Below, one piece after another: positions 14,857-19,078 of a stretch of DNA of 19,078 nt; position 1 is the stretch's first letter; each line of letters opens with the position of its first letter. The stretch is from CAZDML01 sp964506645. GTDB taxonomy: Bacteria; Elusimicrobiota; Elusimicrobia; 2-01-FULL-59-12. The notes beneath the pieces were generated by a model, which was not told the origin of the DNA, made no database searches, and saw nothing but the letters and a program-made list of their open reading frames with translations. The position numbers and the translations under genes were made by a program. Location of the stretch: contig CAZDML010000026.1 of NCBI GenBank assembly GCA_964506645.1, positions 1 through 19,078 on the forward strand, written 5' to 3'.

Positions 14857-14956
14857 CAAATACCAAGCTCCAGATAAATTCCAAAAACAAAACATCAAAC
14901 ACACCCTGTTTGGTGTTTTGATTTTTGTTTGGGGTTTGGAATTTGGTGATTGGAGT
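14857..14956. repeat. AT-rich imperfect long inverted repeat between convergent genes
   Basis: Nearly all of the spacer between msrB and paralogue B is a dyad: CTCCA and AAATTCCAAA on the left match TTTGGAATTT and TGGAG on the right, with imperfect A/C-rich arms. The centre holds ATCAAACAC facing GTGTTTTGAT, a hairpin followed on the plus strand by TTTTTG. It probably ends transcription from both sides, and its composition suggests a dispersed non-coding repeat family. Confidence 0.6.
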
Positions 14957-16306
14957 TTACGGTGTGACTTTAATAATGCGGCTACCAACTGGGGTCATTG
15001 GCTTGCCATAGGAGGTGAGGGTGACGAGGTAATCGCCGGAAGCGACGGTGGGGTCTACCTGGAGGCTGGCGCTTAAGACGTTGGCGTCGATTTTCTTCAG
15101 CGGTCCCACGTGGATTCCCGCCTCTTCCATTTGAATCTCCAGACTGTTGATAAACTCATCCGTAAAATCTCGCCCGATAATTTTCAGTTGGCTGGTCCCG
15201 CCTGGCCGGACCTCCGGCTCCACGCGGTAGAACCCCAGCCAGTTTGCCGGAACAATCGCAATCACATTTTTTTTCTCGAGGAGCACTTTGCCGCGCGAGC
15301 CCATCACGCGCGCAGTTAAGAATCCGGGTTTGGCTTCGGATGGAATGGCGATCGAAACGGCCATTTGTCCCTGCGATACAAACATCACCGAACTGACGGT
15401 GACATTCTGCTCGACGATCTGTACTTTCAACAGGGTCGCCTGCACCGGGACAAAACTACTGCCGGTCAGAGTCAGGGTCGTGCTGCGGCCGGGCCGCTGG
15501 AACGGGTCGGGTGCGGTGATGTCCTTGATCAGGCCGGTTACTCCGACATTGGGATGCACAATCTGTACGAGTTCCGGCTCGCGATAAATTTCACGTTTCC
15601 CCAGGTAGGCCACAAGACCGTATTTCCCGGTGGGGACTCGCTCGCTCAAGATCATTGTGCCGTCCACGCGGAAAGGCAAATCGGCCACCGTATTGCCCAG
15701 TTCAAGCCCGGGTGTCGTGGGCATCACGTGGAAGCGTTTAAACGCGGCGTCGTCTAAATTGGTAATCACCCGGTACTTCCCGCTCAAACCCGTGTCGTCC
15801 ACGTTTAACATGGAGATGTAGAGGACTTCGTTTGGTCGTACAACGCCGAAAGGTTCGGGAGCTGTAAAAACAGGCAGATGTCGGATGTAAATACGCGGGT
15901 AGATAAATGCGGTGAGCGCTTCCGGACCGACCTCAATTTCTCCGTGAATCTGGTTCGTGGTGATCAATCGCAGGTTTTTAACGCGGACATCGACCTCATC
16001 GATATTGATGCTGATCATCTTGTGAAATTCAGAGGTGAAGCCGCTGCCGTTAATATCAAAACCGAAGGTGGTTCCGGGCCCGACGATCTGTTGCTGGTAG
16101 TAACAGCGGACGATCGAGATGTTTTTTGGAATGAGTTCCTTGTGCAGGACGACCGGCGGCGGTGCGGGAAAAACGCCCTGCAGCGGGGTTGAAAAGGTCC
16201 CGGTCGATGTGGAAAACGGCGACAGCCAGGAATTGCGCGGCTCAGCGGCATAGGCCTGCATCGCCAGGAGTGTCATCAGTAGCGCGTTGTACGCGGTGCG
16301 TCTCAT
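14957..16306 (-). CDS. Secreted Ig-like repeat protein, paralogue B
   Basis: A 449-residue paralogue of the protein at 12885-14324, with a cleavable-looking signal peptide (residues 1-20, ending AYA) in place of the anchor and Pro linker. The shared core begins at VLHKELIPK (about 53-61) and runs to the end with the same block order: IVRCYY, GFDINGSGF, VKNLRL, NQIHGEIEV, PVF-AP-PF, then repeated beta units with IIGRDFTDEF and a final GDYLVTLTSYGKP. The fold is probably several Ig/TIG-like domains. Family and ligand are unknown. Its ATG overlaps the DUF4202 stop (ATGA at 16303-16306), making it the last gene of the four-gene operon. One paralogue anchored and one soluble hints at a pair working on both sides of a common partner, which is speculation. 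Confidence 0.82.
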   Translation of the reverse strand: MRRTAYNALLMTLLAMQAYAAEPRNSWLSPFSTSTGTFSTPLQGVFPAPPPVVLHKELIPKNISIVRCYYQQQIVGPGTTFGFDINGSGFTSEFHKMISINIDEVDVRVKNLRLITTNQIHGEIEVGPEALTAFIYPRIYIRHLPVFTAPEPFGVVRPNEVLYISMLNVDDTGLSGKYRVITNLDDAAFKRFHVMPTTPGLELGNTVADLPFRVDGTMILSERVPTGKYGLVAYLGKREIYREPELVQIVHPNVGVTGLIKDITAPDPFQRPGRSTTLTLTGSSFVPVQATLLKVQIVEQNVTVSSVMFVSQGQMAVSIAIPSEAKPGFLTARVMGSRGKVLLEKKNVIAIVPANWLGFYRVEPEVRPGGTSQLKIIGRDFTDEFINSLEIQMEEAGIHVGPLKKIDANVLSASLQVDPTVASGDYLVTLTSYGKPMTPVGSRIIKVTP

Positions 16307-16860
16307 GCGGCCTCCAGGGCTTTGGTTAAAAGGATTTTCTGCTCTGTAGAGTAAGGAAGCGTGAGTGCCATCTCGCGGCCTTTCTCACTCATCTTGCCCC
16401 AGGATTTGCGGAGGATATTAATCATCTTCTCTTCCGTTTCTTTTTGCCGAAAATCTTCCAGCTGCGATTCCAAAAATACCAAGCACAACGCGTCTTCGAG
16501 CGTCTGCGTGTCCGTGTCGGTCTTCAAATTCTTTTTGAGCATAATCGAGTGTACATGCTCGCGGTCGGTGTCGGAATAGCCAGCCTTTTCCATCAGGTCT
16601 GTTACGGTTTTGGAATGGAAGCGTTTCAAATCTTCACGCCATTTGAGATAGCTGGGACGGTTCATCGGATAGGAATCACGGGGAATCTTCCACCGCTGCA
16701 CATGCTGGCCGCGCGCGGCGATGCGCAGGAGTTCGGAAGCTCCCGGGTTGAGTTTCAATACCCACGCATAGAGTTGTTGGGAGTACGGCAGTTCGTAGCC
16801 GCGCGGGTCTTCTGCGTTTAACCGATCAATGGCCTCGAGGACCTGCTTCAGAGCGGACAT
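16303..16860 (-). CDS. DUF4202 domain protein
   Basis: From ATG 16860 the protein has 185 residues and spans the whole DUF4202 family length. The family block is recognisable: HVQRWKIPRDSYPMNRPSYL near residues 52-71, then W-R-E-DLKRFH, a KAGYSD segment, and LEDALCLVFLE in the last third, followed by a KSWGKMSEKG motif. The pattern of conserved His, Arg, Asp and Glu suggests a metal-dependent HD-like helical enzyme, but I know of no proven reaction. No signal peptide, so cytoplasmic. A longer in-frame start at TTG 16890 would overlap the YaeQ-family gene by eight bases; ATG 16860 is preferred because it starts where family members start, though neither has a Shine-Dalgarno. The stop overlaps the Ig-like gene start. 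Confidence 0.88.
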   Translation of the reverse strand: MSALKQVLEAIDRLNAEDPRGYELPYSQQLYAWVLKLNPGASELLRIAARGQHVQRWKIPRDSYPMNRPSYLKWREDLKRFHSKTVTDLMEKAGYSDTDREHVHSIMLKKNLKTDTDTQTLEDALCLVFLESQLEDFRQKETEEKMINILRKSWGKMSEKGREMALTLPYSTEQKILLTKALEAA

Positions 16861-16882
16861 AAAGTGATTATAGGAATCTGTT

Positions 16883-17407
16883 TTAGGCAATGCGACGCAG
16901 TTCCGTCACAAACATTTCGCTATTGATGACCAGGTTTAGGCTCGACACCGTTGCTTCGCCGATAATATCGTTCTGTTCGCTGATTAGTTTTTTCCAGCGT
17001 CCAAACTCGCCTTCCTCAAAACTCCAGATTTCAACCCGGTCAATGCCTGCGCTTTTGACGGTCTGCGCCATTTGTGTTCCTTCGCGCGGCTGCTCCGTCA
17101 GCATCACGATGCGCGTGTCCCGAAACCGCTTCGATACTTTTTCCAGTTTGTGGGCCGTGGTCTTGCCGCATTCTACCCAGAGCGTTGCCTGCCCGGACAC
17201 GTCCAGGGCAAGGAGGTCGGGGTAGAAATCCTGACCCATCAAGCAGGGATGCTGCTGCGGACTCGTGACAACGACAGGTTCCTGCGCATGGAACAGCAGG
17301 GCCGCCGCGAGCTTAAGGGCCAGGTGGTCGGTGGTTTCCTGAAGGACTGGGTAAAGCTGGAGATGGAACGATGTTTCACCCAGATGAATCGCCGAACGGA
17401 TTTTCAC
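16883..17407 (-). CDS. YaeQ-family protein (PD-(D/E)XK-like fold)
   Basis: The 174-residue product matches YaeQ in length and layout: an N-terminal strand with K-I-R-S-A, a helix of leucines and alanines with ALLFHAQEP at about 36-44, then PDLLALDVSG and LWVECGK in the middle. There the Asp, Glu and Lys (D-x(n)-E-C-G-K) resemble the PD-(D/E)XK nuclease-like core known from YaeQ structures. The C-terminus holds VEIWSFE and a final NSEMFVTEL. YaeQ function is not settled; E. coli YaeQ was linked to transcription antitermination suppression, which I treat as weak evidence. The start is GTG 17407, overlapping the upstream gene stop in GTGA. The overlap on the other side with DUF4202 suggests a strictly co-translated group. 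Confidence 0.85.
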   Translation of the reverse strand: MKIRSAIHLGETSFHLQLYPVLQETTDHLALKLAAALLFHAQEPVVVTSPQQHPCLMGQDFYPDLLALDVSGQATLWVECGKTTAHKLEKVSKRFRDTRIVMLTEQPREGTQMAQTVKSAGIDRVEIWSFEEGEFGRWKKLISEQNDIIGEATVSSLNLVINSEMFVTELRRIA

Positions 17408-19078
17408 AACGTCAGTTCGGCTTTGACGAAAGTATTCTCGGGATCGGTCTGCAGCTGGAATCCCAGCTTGCGGCAGATGGACTGCATGCCGGTATTTTCC
17501 GGAAGGATACTGGCGGTCAGTTTTTTTAATTTTTCTTTTCGGGCGATATCAAGAAGATGCTGAATCATTTCAAACCCCAAGCCCTTTTTTTGAAACTGAT
17601 CGCTGACGAGTACGGAAATTTCCGCTTCGGACACATATTTGGCTTTACTTAGTCTCGCGACGGCCACGATGGAATGACGGCCTCCGGATTTTAGATCGGC
17701 CACGAGAGCCAGTTCCCGATCATAATCGTTGAAACAAACACGAACGAGACGGTCGTGTGCGATCCGGTCACTCAGGCTGATCTGACGCAAATAGCGACGG
17801 AAAACGCTTTGTTCAGAAAGGGTTTCATGGAACTGCGCGACCAGCGGCTCGTCCTCGGCGCGGATCGGGCGGAAGGTGATGTCGCTCGTTTTGGATCGCC
17901 AAGTGTACTGGGACGGATACGGCCGTATGACCGCTTGGCTGAGGTGCTCACTCTTGGTGGAGGGCGCATGCAGGACGACGCGTGCGTCGAGTGCCAGCAG
18001 CATCTCCTCTGAAGCGACCAGTGGGTTGATATCGATTTCTTTAATCCAGGGTTGCTCAAGAATGAGTTGGCCAAACCGCACCAGAATATCCTGTAGACCT
18101 GCAAGATCAACCGATTTGCGTCCGCGAACCCCTTTGAGGGCCGTATATATGCGCGTTTGTTCCATGAGCCGACGTGCCAGTGTGGAGGTGAGTGGGGGGA
18201 GTCCGAGGGCCTTGTCTTTATAGACTTCCACCAATTGCCCGCCTGTGCCAAACAGAATGACGGGTCCGAACTGCGGATCCAGGCTCGAGCCTAAAATCAG
18301 TTCATAGCCTTCCACTTTTATCATGGGTTGGACCGTCACACCCTGAAAGGCAGCTGCCCCCGCTTTCTTAGAAACGGAGGCGCGGATATCGCGGAACGCT
18401 TTGCGAACGCTTTCTGCCGTTCGAAGATTCAGTTGAATCCCGCCGACATCGGTTTTGTGCGTAATGGTTTCGGAATGGAGTTTTAAGACGACTGGGTATC
18501 CGATGTGGTCGGCCCATTGGACCGCTTCCCCTTCGCTGGCGGCACGATGTGTCGGGACCGTGGGAATGCCATACGCATGAAGCAGTTGTTTGGATTCCAA
18601 CTCGGACAGGAGTGTGCGGTTTTGGGACCGAACCCCTGCCAATAGGGTTTCGGCGTTTCGACGTTCCTCCGGAGTAATCTCCGAGCGCTTGGGAAGCTGC
18701 GGTGTTTCGTAGAGACTTTTCAAATTGCGTTCAAAAGCCCACATATAACCGAATGCGCGCACGGCCGTGTCCGGATAGGGGAATGTCGGGATGTTGGCCT
18801 GAGTAAGAATGCGCTCACCACTGGCCACGTCCGGTCCGCCCATCCAGCTGGCCAGTACCGGTTTTTTAGAGGCCCGCGCATAGGAGGCAACGGTTTCTGC
18901 GGTTTTTGTCGGGTCGGTCATCGCCTGAGGTGTCAAAATCACCAAAAGACCGTCGCTGTTGGTATCTTTGGCGGCAATATCGAGCGTTTTGGCATAACGT
19001 TCGGCAGTCGCATCGCCGAGAATATCGATGGGATTGTTATGGCTCCAGGAGACCGGCAGAATTTGATTCAGGGATTCC
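17404..19078 (-). CDS. Pat-like acyl-CoA synthetase (NDP-forming) / GNAT acetyltransferase, 5' end outside window
   Basis: The frame is open from the right edge to TGA 17406-17404, giving 557 visible residues; the N-terminal CoA-binding domain is missing because the window ends. The visible part starts inside the succinyl-CoA-ligase-like domain (NNPIDILGDA, then GLLVILTPQAMTDP), continues with an ATP-grasp domain (GYPVVLKLHS, THKTDVGGI, EIDINPLVA) and ends with a GNAT domain in the last 160 residues (ITFRPIRAEDEP at its start, acetyl-CoA loop QKKGLGFEM, ENTGMQSICRKLGF). This order is that of protein lysine acetyltransferase Pat/YfiQ, which acetylates metabolic enzymes such as acetyl-CoA synthetase. 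In Pat the synthetase part is usually inactive; the phosphorylated His that would tell is outside the window. It heads the overlapping operon with YaeQ, DUF4202 and Ig-like genes. Confidence 0.92.
   Translation of the reverse strand, partial: ESLNQILPVSWSHNNPIDILGDATAERYAKTLDIAAKDTNSDGLLVILTPQAMTDPTKTAETVASYARASKKPVLASWMGGPDVASGERILTQANIPTFPYPDTAVRAFGYMWAFERNLKSLYETPQLPKRSEITPEERRNAETLLAGVRSQNRTLLSELESKQLLHAYGIPTVPTHRAASEGEAVQWADHIGYPVVLKLHSETITHKTDVGGIQLNLRTAESVRKAFRDIRASVSKKAGAAAFQGVTVQPMIKVEGYELILGSSLDPQFGPVILFGTGGQLVEVYKDKALGLPPLTSTLARRLMEQTRIYTALKGVRGRKSVDLAGLQDILVRFGQLILEQPWIKEIDINPLVASEEMLLALDARVVLHAPSTKSEHLSQAVIRPYPSQYTWRSKTSDITFRPIRAEDEPLVAQFHETLSEQSVFRRYLRQISLSDRIAHDRLVRVCFNDYDRELALVADLKSGGRHSIVAVARLSKAKYVSEAEISVLVSDQFQKKGLGFEMIQHLLDIARKEKLKKLTASILPENTGMQSICRKLGFQLQTDPENTFVKAELTL

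Noticed and set aside
16861..16890. TTG start giving a longer DUF4202 protein
   Set aside because: No Shine-Dalgarno, a rarer start codon and overlap with the YaeQ stop; the family similarity starts after ATG 16860. It is not fully excluded.

Overview
The window looks like a chromosomal segment of an uncultured Gram-negative, diderm bacterium. Most products carry Sec signal peptides, there is an outer-membrane beta-barrel protein, and short overlapping operons are common. Very long multi-domain ORFs, a FecR-like surface protein and AT-rich intergenic inverted repeats would fit Omnitrophota or a neighbouring PVC/candidate-phylum lineage. That placement is an inference from general character; there is no rRNA or marker gene here to prove it.

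Left part (1-7021, minus strand). The most unusual object is a single open reading frame that covers bases 1-3864 without a stop (1288 codons, running off the left edge). Read by eye, it contains in order: a signal-peptide-like N-terminus, two tandem RNase III-like domains with degraded active sites, a divergent sigma-70-like region 2/region 4 module, four helix-turn-helix units repeating every 67-69 residues, four predicted membrane helices and an unrecognised C-terminal part. Upstream of it lie an outer-membrane beta-barrel gene and a FecR-domain gene with a long Pro/Gly linker.

Middle (7022-12804). A divergent intergenic region separates the FecR gene from a plus-strand pair: an M1 aminopeptidase with C-terminal HEAT repeats, and a small GGQ release-factor-like rescue protein overlapping it by ATGA. 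Converging on these is a minus-strand bufferin-type copper RiPP locus: yceI, a six-cysteine bufferin precursor, an MNIO (DUF692) maturase and a DUF2063 partner. A pair of inverted REP/BIME-like hairpins sits between precursor and maturase.

Right part (12885-19078). Two paralogous exported Ig-like-domain proteins of unknown function flank a plus-strand exported methionine sulfoxide reductase B. One paralogue is the last gene of a tightly overlapping minus-strand operon: Pat-like acyl-CoA synthetase/GNAT (5' end outside the window), YaeQ-family protein, DUF4202 protein, Ig-like protein. The periplasmic MsrB, YceI and bufferin genes together suggest a role in envelope redox and metal stress, but this is inference from adjacency. 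No RNA genes, CRISPR arrays, transposases or phage genes were seen, and no stretch of 300 bases lacks a gene.
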